Below, piece by piece: positions 31,649-40,185 of a DNA stretch of 64,000 nucleotides. Source of the stretch: a bacterium (GTDB taxonomy: Bacteria > Omnitrophota > Gorgyraeia > Zapsychrales > Zapsychraceae). Positions within the stretch are counted from its first letter, which is position 1, and each line of letters begins with the position of its first letter. The stretch covers positions 1-64,000 of the forward strand of contig JAUIER010000020.1 in the NCBI GenBank assembly GCA_030429765.1, in the 5' to 3' direction. Below the pieces are notes generated by a model. The model saw nothing but the letters and a program-made list of their open reading frames with translations. It was not told where the DNA came from and made no database searches. Position numbers and translations under genes: made by a program.

Positions 31649-32950
31649 ATGGGATCTCTGGTTGATAAATATTTTACGGACCGTCATAAAGTAATCCGAT
31701 TGATCAAAGATGAAATGTTATTTGAAAAAGGTGCCGTCAATCAACGGCTGTATTTTTTAAAGGAAGGCTCGGTCAAAGGCATCGATCCGGATGATCAGGG
31801 TGAGTTTTTTGTGGCCGAATCAGGTGATTATATCGGACTCTTCAGTTTTTTCAGTCTGGATGATCAAACCCGCATGAGCGTCAGGGCCTTGAGTGACTGT
31901 GAACTGCTGTACGTCGATAAAGAGGATTTTACCCATGAGTCTCAGGACCAATTGCTGGTTGATTTCATGCCTGTGGTCCTGCAGATGCTATCCAAACGGC
32001 AGGAGCAGGCGCGGTTGGATTATCTCAAGCATCAGAAAGTGCTTAAGGATATGCAGGAAGTCGAACGCCTGGCCGCACTGGGTCAGTTGTCCGCGGGTGT
32101 CGCGCATGAGCTGAACAACGCGATTACCGTAATTAGCCGACGCAGCGACCATATCATTCAGGAGGTCCTTCAACATATGCGCCGCACCGATCTGGAGACC
32201 GAGCTGATCAATCTCGGTTTGGAGCGCGGACGTGTCGTTCCAAGCGCCGAGGCACGGCGTGTGGCACGCGAACTGCGGAAAATTTCGGATGCGTCGGACG
32301 CCAAACTGCGTGATTACGCGCGTACCGGCAAGGGCGAAGAATTAGCGCGGCAGGACCAGGCCACCGCGCAGCGCGCCTTTGGTTTGTGGAATCTTGGCGC
32401 CTCCATGCATGATTTGCAGTTGGCCGTCAAACAATCAGAGCACGTGATTGCCTCGATGCGCAGCCTGGCCGTCACTCAGGTGGTCCGTCAGAATGATTGC
32501 GATGTCAACGAAAGCATACGCCACGCGGTGGTGCTGTTGCGAAATAAGCTCAAGCACGTCGAATTGTCATTGGACCTGGATGAACTCCCTCCGATCTTCG
32601 GTAACACCAATGAGCTGGTGCAGGTTTGGAGCAATCTCATCAAAAATTCTGTAGACGCGATGGACCATCAACGGACTGATTATTCCAAGCTTGTTGTCAG
32701 CACCTCGCATGATGATACATATGTCATCGTGCGGATTGCAGATTCCGGACCGGGCATTCCCGATGAGATCCGCGATGAGATCTTTAAGCCGCATATCACG
32801 ACAAAACAGCAAGGACAGACATTTGGATTGGGATTGGGATTGACCATCGTTCAGAAAATTATCAAACGCTATGCCGGACAGTTGAACGTCCGCAGTTCGC
32901 ACAAAGGTGCCGAATTTGAAGTGCGGATACCGATCAAGGAGACACAATGA
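31649..32950 (+). CDS. Cytosolic sensor histidine kinase with cyclic-nucleotide-binding-type domain
   Basis: 433 aa, no membrane helices. Residues about 10-125 resemble a cNMP/effector-binding (CRP-like) beta roll (LFEKGAVNQRLYFLKEGSV, YIGLFSFFSL). The phospho-acceptor region is GQLSAGVAHELNNAI (His near residue 153). The two helices of the dimerisation domain are separated by an unusual insert of about 100 residues. The ATPase domain has NLIKNSVDAMD (N box), DSGPGIP (G1) and GLGLGLTIV (G2). The stop overlaps the response regulator start (ATGA). Confidence 0.9.
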   Translation: MGSLVDKYFTDRHKVIRLIKDEMLFEKGAVNQRLYFLKEGSVKGIDPDDQGEFFVAESGDYIGLFSFFSLDDQTRMSVRALSDCELLYVDKEDFTHESQDQLLVDFMPVVLQMLSKRQEQARLDYLKHQKVLKDMQEVERLAALGQLSAGVAHELNNAITVISRRSDHIIQEVLQHMRRTDLETELINLGLERGRVVPSAEARRVARELRKISDASDAKLRDYARTGKGEELARQDQATAQRAFGLWNLGASMHDLQLAVKQSEHVIASMRSLAVTQVVRQNDCDVNESIRHAVVLLRNKLKHVELSLDLDELPPIFGNTNELVQVWSNLIKNSVDAMDHQRTDYSKLVVSTSHDDTYVIVRIADSGPGIPDEIRDEIFKPHITTKQQGQTFGLGLGLTIVQKIIKRYAGQLNVRSSHKGAEFEVRIPIKETQ

Positions 32951-33441
32951 AAAAAGCCCATATCATTATTATCGACGATCAGATTGATGTTTTATCAGCC
33001 CTGCTGCAAGACCTTAAACCGTTCCGGGAACGCTTCATCCTTGACGATTGTGAATCCGCGGATGAGGCCCATGAATTGATGGAAGAACTATTTGCCTCCG
33101 GCGAGAAAATCGCCTTGATCATCAGCGACCACATCATGCCGCGAAAGAACGGTATCACGCTCTTGAGTGAGCTGTCGTCTGATGAACGTTTTGAAAAGAT
33201 CCGCCGGATTCTGATCACCGGTCAGGCGAGCCATATGGACACGATCAACGCGATCAACAATGCCTCGATTGATCACTATATCAGCAAACCTTGGAAGGTT
33301 GATGAGCTGCACGCGATCATGCGCCGGCTGATCACGCACTGGATTCTCGATCAAGGGTATGATCACAAGGATTTTGAAGGGATGGTGGATGTGGACGTAC
33401 TGTTCAAGCGGATCAAATCCGAAGGCGGACCGGTCAACTAA
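32947..33441 (+). CDS. Response regulator (receiver plus short C-terminal extension)
   Basis: 164 aa. It has a receiver domain with acidic DDQ near residue 10, the phospho-Asp in LIISDHIMPRKNG, Thr in LITGQ and Lys in YISKPW. The last 45 residues are a helical extension with no DNA-binding or enzymatic domain, so output is probably by protein contact. It is the direct partner of the kinase: overlapping genes and a strong AAGGAG ribosome site. Confidence 0.9.
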   Translation: MKKAHIIIIDDQIDVLSALLQDLKPFRERFILDDCESADEAHELMEELFASGEKIALIISDHIMPRKNGITLLSELSSDERFEKIRRILITGQASHMDTINAINNASIDHYISKPWKVDELHAIMRRLITHWILDQGYDHKDFEGMVDVDVLFKRIKSEGGPVN

Positions 33442-33453
33442 GCGATGAGATAA

Positions 33454-34029
33454 TCATGAAAGGTCTTCAGGGGTATTGATATTTTTTAGACCTGTGACCA
33501 AATCCCCCGGGGGTTGGACGGCTTGTCCGTTGAGATCTTGCACCAGCTGATGCATCGCCAATTTTTTTGTTCGAAGCCGCTTGACGACTTCCTCATAAAT
33601 CTCCGGCCCGTAACGACCGACCAGCGGGTCCAGACCTTTGTCGTCTCTTAAGACCACCGGTAACGGTCCTTGCTGTTGAATCATGAATTCAAAAAGTTCG
33701 CTGCGGCATCCCATTAAATCACAGGGCGCGATTAAGTATTCATCCGCCAGTTTCGAATCCAACAGTGTCGCCAGTCCGCCCATCGGTCCGTATAATGGAT
33801 ACTGATCCTTGAGGCGTGGTAAATGGATCAATGACCGTGGCACACCCTCGGCGTGTCCAACCAACACAATTTTGGAGCAAACCGGTTCGATGGCCCGGTA
33901 AACATGTTCCACAAGGGTCAGCCCGTCCGGTCCGATGATTCCGGCCTTGGGCTCTCCCCCCATCCGTTCGCTGCGCCCACCGCAAAAAATCGCCGCGACG
34001 CCTTTATACTGTATGTGTTCGCTGTTCAT
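33454..34029 (-). CDS. mobA: Molybdenum cofactor guanylyltransferase MobA
   Basis: 191 aa from the ATG at 34029, which overlaps the hemerythrin stop (ATGA). It converts Mo-molybdopterin to the bis-MGD cofactor that NapA requires. GTP-binding loop: FCGGRSERMGGEPKAGI near residue 14; APCDLMG carries the Mg-binding Asp; NTPEDL is at the C-terminus. It is the last gene of the nitrate reductase operon and convergent with the response regulator, 12 nt apart. I saw no clear terminator there. Confidence 0.93.
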   Translation of the reverse strand: MNSEHIQYKGVAAIFCGGRSERMGGEPKAGIIGPDGLTLVEHVYRAIEPVCSKIVLVGHAEGVPRSLIHLPRLKDQYPLYGPMGGLATLLDSKLADEYLIAPCDLMGCRSELFEFMIQQQGPLPVVLRDDKGLDPLVGRYGPEIYEEVVKRLRTKKLAMHQLVQDLNGQAVQPPGDLVTGLKNINTPEDLS

Positions 34030-34418
34030 TTGGCGCAATTCTTCATTTTCATGTCGATCAGGCAGATGTGATTGGTGATCCATTTTTCCACCATGTCATG
34101 GATTTTCCAGGCCAATTCATCACTGTGCCCTTCACGTTTATACCGTTCCATAAAATTTTCATAGGCAAAGATAAAATTATCATGGGCTTTTTTATTCTGT
34201 GCGGCCACGGGACATTTCCAGCGCAGCATGCAGCCCTCTTCATAATTAAAATGACGCTTGGCGTACTGGTTGAGTGACTCAAGGACTTCATCGATCCGGG
34301 CGCCCTTGTCGCCGTATTTTAGTTGTTGTTCCAGACCATTAACAAAATCAAACAGCCAACGGTGCTGTTCATCAATTTCCTCGATACCCAGCTCGTATTT
34401 GTGTTGCCATTTGATCAT
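34026..34418 (-). CDS. Bacteriohemerythrin-like protein lacking one canonical iron ligand
   Basis: 130 aa from the ATG at 34418 (GGAG about 12 nt upstream). Four-helix hemerythrin pattern: WQHKYELGIEEIDEQH, HFNYEEGCM, AHDNF and NHICLID. In the usual HxxxH motif of helix 3, the first His is replaced by Asn (NKKAH), and two Cys lie just before it (GCMLRWKCP). Canonical hemerythrins bind O2 or NO at a diiron site; the substitution may alter this. Its place in a nitrate reductase operon suggests O2/NO sensing or protection (inference). Confidence 0.88.
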   Translation of the reverse strand: MIKWQHKYELGIEEIDEQHRWLFDFVNGLEQQLKYGDKGARIDEVLESLNQYAKRHFNYEEGCMLRWKCPVAAQNKKAHDNFIFAYENFMERYKREGHSDELAWKIHDMVEKWITNHICLIDMKMKNCAK

Positions 34419-34444
34419 ATAGAGTAACTGCTCCTGCTGATTAA

Positions 34445-34915
34445 CTATCCTGCGACGGCCGGCCGGACACACAATCCCTCGCCGACCTCCACGGTTCCCT
34501 CCACCAAAACCCTGGCATACATGCCGCAGCGTCCTTCAATGTCGCTTTTAAGCCGCGGGCTAATGGAATCCAATACGTAGCAAGGCTTACGAACCTTGGC
34601 GATTTCCAGGATAACGCCCTTGTCAAATTCCAGACGCGTACCGATGTCGAGCGCATTGATATTGATGCCGTCCAGATTGATATTCTCTCCGGTTGTCCCA
34701 GGCTTCAGATCATATCCTTCGGCGTTGAGCGCGGTCAACGTCGACATATCCTGTAAGCTCACCGCTTGGTACAGGCGGTAATGCTTTTCATGATTATGTC
34801 CGTCTCCCTCAAGCCCCTGTGTTGTGATTTTAATGCGCGGTACCGGCAACTTGGGGATACCGCCTGGCGATATATTAATTGAAATAATTCTTGGATGCGG
34901 ATCAGCTGAATTCAA
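34445..34915 (-). CDS. MOSC-domain protein
   Basis: 156 aa. MOSC beta-barrel (molybdenum cofactor sulfurase C-terminal type): GLEGDGH, GTTGENI, RKPCYVLD with the conserved Cys, and GRCGMYARVL. The start is TTG, with AGGAGA 8 nt upstream and no nearby in-frame ATG. Stand-alone MOSC proteins bind molybdenum cofactor or handle sulfur or nitrogen transfer. Location between tatA and mobA points to cofactor work for NapA. Confidence 0.88.
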   Translation of the reverse strand: MNSADPHPRIISINISPGGIPKLPVPRIKITTQGLEGDGHNHEKHYRLYQAVSLQDMSTLTALNAEGYDLKPGTTGENINLDGININALDIGTRLEFDKGVILEIAKVRKPCYVLDSISPRLKSDIEGRCGMYARVLVEGTVEVGEGLCVRPAVAG

Positions 34916-34926
34916 TATGGAGTCTC

Positions 34927-35232
34927 CTACGACGAAGATTCCGAACGCCAGTCTCGGCGAGGACGATCGGGATCAAAATCATTGGTCTTGTTGATTGATG
35001 TCTTCTGTTTCGTCCCCGATATCGGGTCGGGGTCAGGTTTTAAGGAATTGTCGGTGTCCTTCCTAACTTGACTCAGTTCAGCATCATCCGATATTCCCTG
35101 TAATTCTTTTTTAAACAATTTGATCCCATTCGCTAATCCGCGCGCGATTTCCGGAATGGATTTGGCGCCAAATAACAGGATCACGATAAGAAATATAAAA
35201 ACAAGCTCTGGAATGCCGATGCGACCTAACAT
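34927..35232 (-). CDS. tatA: Twin-arginine translocase subunit TatA/E
   Basis: 101 aa from the ATG at 35232, with a perfect TAGGAGG site 6 nt upstream. A longer frame upstream overlaps the previous gene and is not used. Short N-terminal helix (LVFIFLIVILLFG), hinge Phe-Gly, and amphipathic helix (IARGLANGIKLFKKEL) are all typical, followed by a polar tail of about 50 residues. It would help export NapA and the Tat-FeS protein encoded in the same operon. Confidence 0.93.
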   Translation of the reverse strand: MLGRIGIPELVFIFLIVILLFGAKSIPEIARGLANGIKLFKKELQGISDDAELSQVRKDTDNSLKPDPDPISGTKQKTSINKTNDFDPDRPRRDWRSESSS

Positions 35233-35242
35233 AATAATCCTC

Positions 35243-35692
35243 CTAATCTGGAATTGAATCTGCCAGGCGGCAGATATAATTATAGTATTCCTCCTTCCCC
35301 ATTCCCATGGCTGAGGAGCCAAACTCTTCAGCTTCGTTATAGGTGGCAAAGTCTCCGTAGTTTACCGTGACTAAAAGATAAAAAACCAGCGCCGCGAGAT
35401 CACCAGGTCTGTCCTCGAAATGTTCATGAACGTAAATGATGTAGCCGTCAGATGCCTTATCGCCACTCCGTTCAGCATGACCAAACATGCCTGGTTCCAA
35501 GTTGTCACGGCTGAACTTAAGCCTCGTGGGATGACGCACAAAATCCCGATCCAACAATATTCGATCCAGAGTTTCGCGGTCTACAAAATTCCCGTACTTC
35601 AGCTTCAGCTGATGGCCGCGTTCCAGCGCGTGAGCCCCGGCCGCGCGTCTTCCATCCTCAAGTGTAAGTTTAAGTGGTGAGTGTTCCGTCAT
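35243..35692 (-). CDS. Unknown 149-aa protein in the nitrate reductase operon
   Basis: Not recognised. No signal peptide, helix or heme site. It is a soluble, probably cytoplasmic protein, acidic, with many aromatic residues (YGNFVDRETLDRILLD, LEPGMFGHAE, GYIIYVHEHF, EEYYNYICRLAD). It has one Cys near the C-terminus. AGGTGA precedes the ATG. It lies between the heme protein and tatA, so a chaperone or assembly role for Nap is possible, but it does not look like NapD or TorD. Confidence 0.65.
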   Translation of the reverse strand: MTEHSPLKLTLEDGRRAAGAHALERGHQLKLKYGNFVDRETLDRILLDRDFVRHPTRLKFSRDNLEPGMFGHAERSGDKASDGYIIYVHEHFEDRPGDLAALVFYLLVTVNYGDFATYNEAEEFGSSAMGMGKEEYYNYICRLADSIPD

Positions 35693-35730
35693 GATGCTTC
35701 ACCTAGTTGGTTACATTAGGAAATAAGCTG

Positions 35731-35739
35731 ATTGTACCA
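35731..35739 (-). promoter_or_regulatory. Possible internal extended -10 promoter
   Basis: On the minus strand the 66-nt gap between the four-heme gene and the 149-aa gene contains TGGTACAAT, an extended -10, preceded by a T-rich run. It could give extra transcription of the accessory half of the operon. No convincing -35. Confidence 0.3.
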
Positions 35740-35758
35740 CAAAAAAAGGGATTTCAGG

Positions 35759-36319
35759 CTAAAATTGAGCCTGATATTCCGGAACATGACACTGCAGACA
35801 GCTGGTTCTTTGGGGGTGTGTTGTTCTGAGTCGCGTATCCGGATTTTCCGGACCGTGACAAGACAAACAGTTTTCGCGTAAGTAAATTCGATGAGGGACC
35901 GTTGGAGGTGATACCGTGAACCAGCGGTCGCCCCGATCCGGCTCTACAAGCCCTGACCAATTGGATTGTGATTGATCAAATGAATCTGTCGAACCGCCTA
36001 CATGACATTGCATGCAGTTCGTTAGCTGCGGATGCGGAGTTTGCATCGATACACGCCCATCATCGAGGCGCGTGACCTGTTGATGGCACTCCAGACATCG
36101 CCGAGCGTCCTCTGATTCAATCTCATGCGGGATAACCGGAGGCGCGGTGTAAAAAGCCCTAAGGGTCGCACGGCGGTCTTCATCATAGATTTGTTCAGTC
36201 TGTATGATCTTTTTCAGTGTATGATCTTCGCCTGCGGATAGTTGACGCTGAACGAATAGTCCGATGCTGAGAAGTATATACAAGACAATCAGAATTGAAC
36301 AGATCTTGACGCGCCTCAT
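35759..36319 (-). CDS. Four-heme NapB-like periplasmic cytochrome (internal duplication)
   Basis: 186 aa from the ATG at 36319, which overlaps the napA stop (ATGA) and has GGAGAGGG upstream. An N-terminal membrane anchor or signal (about residues 5-22) leads a periplasmic domain with four CxxCH hemes: CLECH, CMQCH, CLSCH, CLQCH. NapB normally has two. Each half repeats the same plan: PPxxPH, CxxCH, THPQ or TPHPQ, then CxQCHV. The final CLQCHVP is the classic NapB ending. It should be the electron donor of NapA; the gene arose by duplication of a NapB unit (inference from the repeat). Confidence 0.85.
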   Translation of the reverse strand: MRRVKICSILIVLYILLSIGLFVQRQLSAGEDHTLKKIIQTEQIYDEDRRATLRAFYTAPPVIPHEIESEDARRCLECHQQVTRLDDGRVSMQTPHPQLTNCMQCHVGGSTDSFDQSQSNWSGLVEPDRGDRWFTVSPPTVPHRIYLRENCLSCHGPENPDTRLRTTHPQRTSCLQCHVPEYQAQF

Positions 36320-38673
36320 ACCCTCTCCAGTTTGACCGCGCATTTTTTATAATCCGGTTCCTTGGATATCGGACAGTAAGCGTCAAGCGTGACCAGGTTG
36401 ATCAATTTGCTCTCGTCAAAGAAGGGTACAAATATGGAGCCTTTCTGAGGTATGGAACGACCATTGAGAAGTACCGGCAGTTCAATGGAACCTCGTCGAG
36501 AAGTAATACGCACCTTTTCTTTGTCCTGTATTCCCAGAGATTGGGCGTCCTCTGGATTGAGTTCGACATAGGCGTAAGGATTGGCATTATGTAATTGCTT
36601 GACCCGGCGTGTCATGGAGCCTGTATGCCAATGTTCCAAAACTCTGCCTGTACAAAGCCAAAAAGGAAATTCCTTGTCGGGGACTTCAGGCGGAGCTTCA
36701 TACGGACGCGCCCAAATATTGGCTCGATTGTCCTTTTCCTTGTCCATATAGAAGGCGATCCCTTCACCGCGTGGAACATATGGATCCTCACCTTCGGCAA
36801 ACCGGATACGGGTTTCCTGCCATACTCCGTTCTTATCCTGTACGACAGGCCAACGCAATCCACGGGTTCGAACATATTCGTCGTAAGGAGCCAAGTCTTT
36901 GTGTTTTTTCGTCGTAAATTGCCGGTATTCTTCGAAAAGCGGTTTGTCAATATTATGGGACTTAAAGTTGTCCCATTTCCACGCCTCAATCTCCTGACCC
37001 TTCTCATCTTTGACGCTCAGAATAAACTTTCCATCTTTGTCCTTCATGCCGTCGAATCCATTTTCAAACATTCGGTGGGCTACCGCAAACATCTGCCAGA
37101 CATCGTCACGGGCTTCCCCCGGGGGATCAATCATTTTAAACCATTGATGCGTGCGTCGTTCGGAGTTTCCATAAATACCATTTTTCTCCACCCACATCGC
37201 GGAGGGAAGGACTACATCCGCCAATTGAGTTGTGGCCGTAGGATAAACATCCGACACGACGAGAAACTGATTCTTCTTTTTGAAATTAGCATTCAAGTTC
37301 GGGATGGATTGTCCGGGATTGGTTACCTGGACCCACATACCCGTGAGTTCGCCCGCTACAAACGCCTTAAACATGGCCACGGTATGATGCCCTGGTTTTG
37401 AATTAATCGTCCCGGGCTTGAGATTCCAGATACGCTCGGCATCTTCCCGATCTTCGGCATTTTTCACATGCCGGCCTCCAGGCAGGGCGTGCGCCAATGT
37501 CCCCACTTCACGACACGTGCCGCAAGCGGCTGGTTGTCCGGTCAGCGAAAAAGGAGTGCTCCCCGGTTTTCCAATCTTGCCGGAAAGCAGATGAACATTG
37601 TAGACCAGATTATTGATGGCGGTTCCACGAGTATGCTGATTCATGCCCATGCACCACAGGGAAACAACTTTATGGTTAGGATCCGAAAAGATATCAGCCA
37701 GCAGGTCGAGCTGCTTGAGCGAAATGCCCGACATCTTTGTCACCGTTGCCGGGTCATACGCCTCCAGAAAATTGACATACTGATCGAACGTAATCGTTTG
37801 TTTGTCATCAGCTTTGAACCGCACCCTCGACTCAACAAATTTCTTATCATAGCTGCCGCGTTTTATCAGCAGATGACAAATTCCGTTGGCGATCATCATA
37901 TCGGTTTGCGGTTGAAACTCAAGATAGTGGTCGGCCGCTAACGTTGTCCGGGTTTGACGTGTGGCCAAATCGATCATCTGAATTTTGTCGCCTTTTTGTT
38001 TGCGGTCAATGAACCGTGAATAGAGGATTGGATGCATTTCCGCCCAATTATTTCCCCAGCAAATCACTGTGTCACAGACGTCCAGATCATCATAACAACC
38101 CGATGGCTCATCGACACCAAATGTGGTGATGAAACCGGTCACAGCACTGGCCATGCATAGACGAGCGTTCGGGTCGATCTCATTGCTCTTAAGTCCGCCT
38201 TTCAAAAATTTCATGGCGGTGTAACCTTCGGGAATGGTCCATTGTCCAGAGCCGTAGATCGCGAATTTTCCTGGATCCGCCATTATTTTCGTGGCAATCA
38301 GGTCGATGGCCTCCTCCCACGTGGCCTGCTGTAATTTGCCGCCTCGACGAATCATCGGATGCTTAAGCCTGTCTTCACCGTATAAAGCGGCGCCGGCATG
38401 ATATCCTTTAGCGCATAGCAATCCTTTGTTGACGGGGGCAAAACGATCACCCTGAACGGCGACGACACGTCCTCCCCTTACGCCGACGAGTGTTCCGCAA
38501 CCCGTTCCGCAAAAGCGGCAAGGCGCTTTGTGCCATTTAAGTCCGACGGAATCATCATCCTCCAAGGCATAGGCCATAGCAGAAAAACCGCCGTTAACCG
38601 TCAGTGTGGCCAGGGCCGCCATCTTGGCCGAAAATTTCAGAAACTCCCTGCGTGTCATTGTTTGCTCAGCCAT
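36316..38673 (-). CDS. napA: Periplasmic nitrate reductase catalytic subunit NapA
   Basis: 785 aa from the ATG at 38673 (AGGAGG 8 nt upstream), overlapping napD by 8 nt. Tat signal TRREFLKFSAKMAA near residue 6. [4Fe-4S] ligands CRFCGTGC and LCAKG follow, and the molybdenum-ligand Cys lies in ARLCMASAVTG, the NapA pattern. Later bis-MGD contacts such as GRVLEHWHTGSMTRR are present. It reduces nitrate to nitrite in the periplasm. Full length. Confidence 0.95.
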   Translation of the reverse strand: MAEQTMTRREFLKFSAKMAALATLTVNGGFSAMAYALEDDDSVGLKWHKAPCRFCGTGCGTLVGVRGGRVVAVQGDRFAPVNKGLLCAKGYHAGAALYGEDRLKHPMIRRGGKLQQATWEEAIDLIATKIMADPGKFAIYGSGQWTIPEGYTAMKFLKGGLKSNEIDPNARLCMASAVTGFITTFGVDEPSGCYDDLDVCDTVICWGNNWAEMHPILYSRFIDRKQKGDKIQMIDLATRQTRTTLAADHYLEFQPQTDMMIANGICHLLIKRGSYDKKFVESRVRFKADDKQTITFDQYVNFLEAYDPATVTKMSGISLKQLDLLADIFSDPNHKVVSLWCMGMNQHTRGTAINNLVYNVHLLSGKIGKPGSTPFSLTGQPAACGTCREVGTLAHALPGGRHVKNAEDREDAERIWNLKPGTINSKPGHHTVAMFKAFVAGELTGMWVQVTNPGQSIPNLNANFKKKNQFLVVSDVYPTATTQLADVVLPSAMWVEKNGIYGNSERRTHQWFKMIDPPGEARDDVWQMFAVAHRMFENGFDGMKDKDGKFILSVKDEKGQEIEAWKWDNFKSHNIDKPLFEEYRQFTTKKHKDLAPYDEYVRTRGLRWPVVQDKNGVWQETRIRFAEGEDPYVPRGEGIAFYMDKEKDNRANIWARPYEAPPEVPDKEFPFWLCTGRVLEHWHTGSMTRRVKQLHNANPYAYVELNPEDAQSLGIQDKEKVRITSRRGSIELPVLLNGRSIPQKGSIFVPFFDESKLINLVTLDAYCPISKEPDYKKCAVKLERV

Positions 38674-38914
38674 TCGCAAAGTCCTCCTCGTCTTCAAAAT
38701 TATGATAGATCAAATCGCAGCTGATCACACCGGGCAAACTCTCGATCTGTTTCCATAGCATTTTGTCTTGTGATCGCTGTTGTGTGTCGGTGATAACAAC
38801 AATATTGGGCTCTTGAACTTTAGCCACTTCGGTTTGTTCAAGCGCCCTAAGCCGATGTACAACATGTTGCGTTTGTTCCGGTTTAGCTGTGATAATTAAG
38901 CTTGATATCGGCAT
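38666..38914 (-). CDS. napD: NapA chaperone NapD
   Basis: 82 aa from the ATG at 38914 (AAGGAGT 7 nt upstream). Small ferredoxin-fold protein that binds the NapA Tat signal before export. SSLIITAKPEQTQHVVHRL and EQTEVAKVQEPNIVVI match the family, as does the position directly before napA. Confidence 0.9.
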   Translation of the reverse strand: MPISSLIITAKPEQTQHVVHRLRALEQTEVAKVQEPNIVVITDTQQRSQDKMLWKQIESLPGVISCDLIYHNFEDEEDFANG

Positions 38915-38935
38915 ATGGGATACTCCTTGGTCCAA

Positions 38936-40177
38936 TCAGGATTGCATTTTATCTGTGTATTTTAAATTAATGTGAAATTTGCCCTTTAAAATTGGCGTGG
39001 CCAGACGCAGTAAGATGGTATAAAGCAGCAGGCCAAATGAGATGATTCCCACACAAACCAGGATTTCATTCAGCGTCGGGGTATATTCAACGACTTCACC
39101 CAAAGGAGACGGTATAAAGCCCGGGATGATGAGTCCCATACCCTTTTCGATCCAGATTCCGACCACGAGCAGCGCGCACGCGACATTGAGTTTCCATAAT
39201 GTCTTACTTAAAGGCAGCATCAGCAATATCAGTCCGATGGTGTTCATGGCCAGCGCCGCCCATATCCATGGCACCAGCTTAGCGTGACCATGCAGTCCAA
39301 AGAATAAGTACTTGGCTGAGGCATTGTGCAATGACCCTGTATAAAATTCTTTAAACACCTCGTTCCCGAATAAAAATATACTGATCAGTAGAGCAACCTG
39401 GATGATGCGCCGTAACATGAAAATGGCATCATCTGAAATGTGATAGTTAAAGGCCTTTCGGATCACCTGAATGGTTAGCACAATGACGGCCGGGCCGGCC
39501 GCAAAGGCCGAGGCGATAAAGCGGGGTCCCATAATCGCCGTATTCCAGAACGGTCGTGACGCCATACCAGCCAGCAAAAAAGCCGTGACAGTATGAATAC
39601 TAACGGCCCAAACAATTGATATGAAGACAAATGGCGTATATAGCCAGGCCGATGGTTTGCGCCCGAGATATCGCATGTAGAGCAGATATCCGCATATGTG
39701 CATATTCAGCAGTAAATATATATTAAGGACCACAACGTCCCAGCTAAGCATAGAGATTGGCCAGTTGAATTTGCCTATGATCGGTATGAGATGCCAGAAT
39801 CGATCCGGTCGTCCCAAATCAACCAGAACAAACAACAGACACATGATGATCGCGACAATGGCAAACAGCTCGCCGAAGATGACAACGTCCTTCAGATCCT
39901 TATTCTTGTAGACGTACACCGGAATGACGAGCATCACGGCCGCGGCCGCCATACCGACTAGATAAGTAAAATTGGCAATGTACAATCCCCATGATACATG
40001 GTCCGTCATGCCGGTCATCATCAGTCCATGCACCAGCTGTTTACAATAGGCATTAAGCCCGATGAGCGTCAGACAGGTCAGCACCGTCATCCAGCCGTAG
40101 AACATAGGAGTTCCATTGAAACTGAGAATAAAACAACGCCATAAAAAGTACAGATAATCACGAAGCCATCGAAACAT
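38936..40177 (-). CDS. NrfD/DsrP-type quinone-interacting membrane protein
   Basis: 413 aa, about ten membrane helices, no heme-binding motif. The N-terminal DHVSWGLYIANFTYLVG segment is typical of the DsrP/HmcC branch of the NrfD superfamily, which exchanges electrons with quinones and passes them to a partner FeS protein. It would replace NapC, which is absent here, as quinol oxidase. AGGAA precedes the ATG. It follows the FeS gene by 8 nt. Confidence 0.9.
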   Translation of the reverse strand: MFRWLRDYLYFLWRCFILSFNGTPMFYGWMTVLTCLTLIGLNAYCKQLVHGLMMTGMTDHVSWGLYIANFTYLVGMAAAAVMLVIPVYVYKNKDLKDVVIFGELFAIVAIIMCLLFVLVDLGRPDRFWHLIPIIGKFNWPISMLSWDVVVLNIYLLLNMHICGYLLYMRYLGRKPSAWLYTPFVFISIVWAVSIHTVTAFLLAGMASRPFWNTAIMGPRFIASAFAAGPAVIVLTIQVIRKAFNYHISDDAIFMLRRIIQVALLISIFLFGNEVFKEFYTGSLHNASAKYLFFGLHGHAKLVPWIWAALAMNTIGLILLMLPLSKTLWKLNVACALLVVGIWIEKGMGLIIPGFIPSPLGEVVEYTPTLNEILVCVGIISFGLLLYTILLRLATPILKGKFHINLKYTDKMQS

Positions 40178-40185
40178 AGATATTC

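Noticed and set aside
33470-33495. Inverted repeat AGGTCT/AGACCT as a terminator between the response regulator and mobA
   Set aside because: The loop is long and the repeat lies in the mobA coding end; no T-run on either strand.
36595-37401. 268-codon plus-strand ORF
   Set aside because: Lies antisense inside napA, whose protein is unambiguous; no ribosome site, and the translation has no family features.
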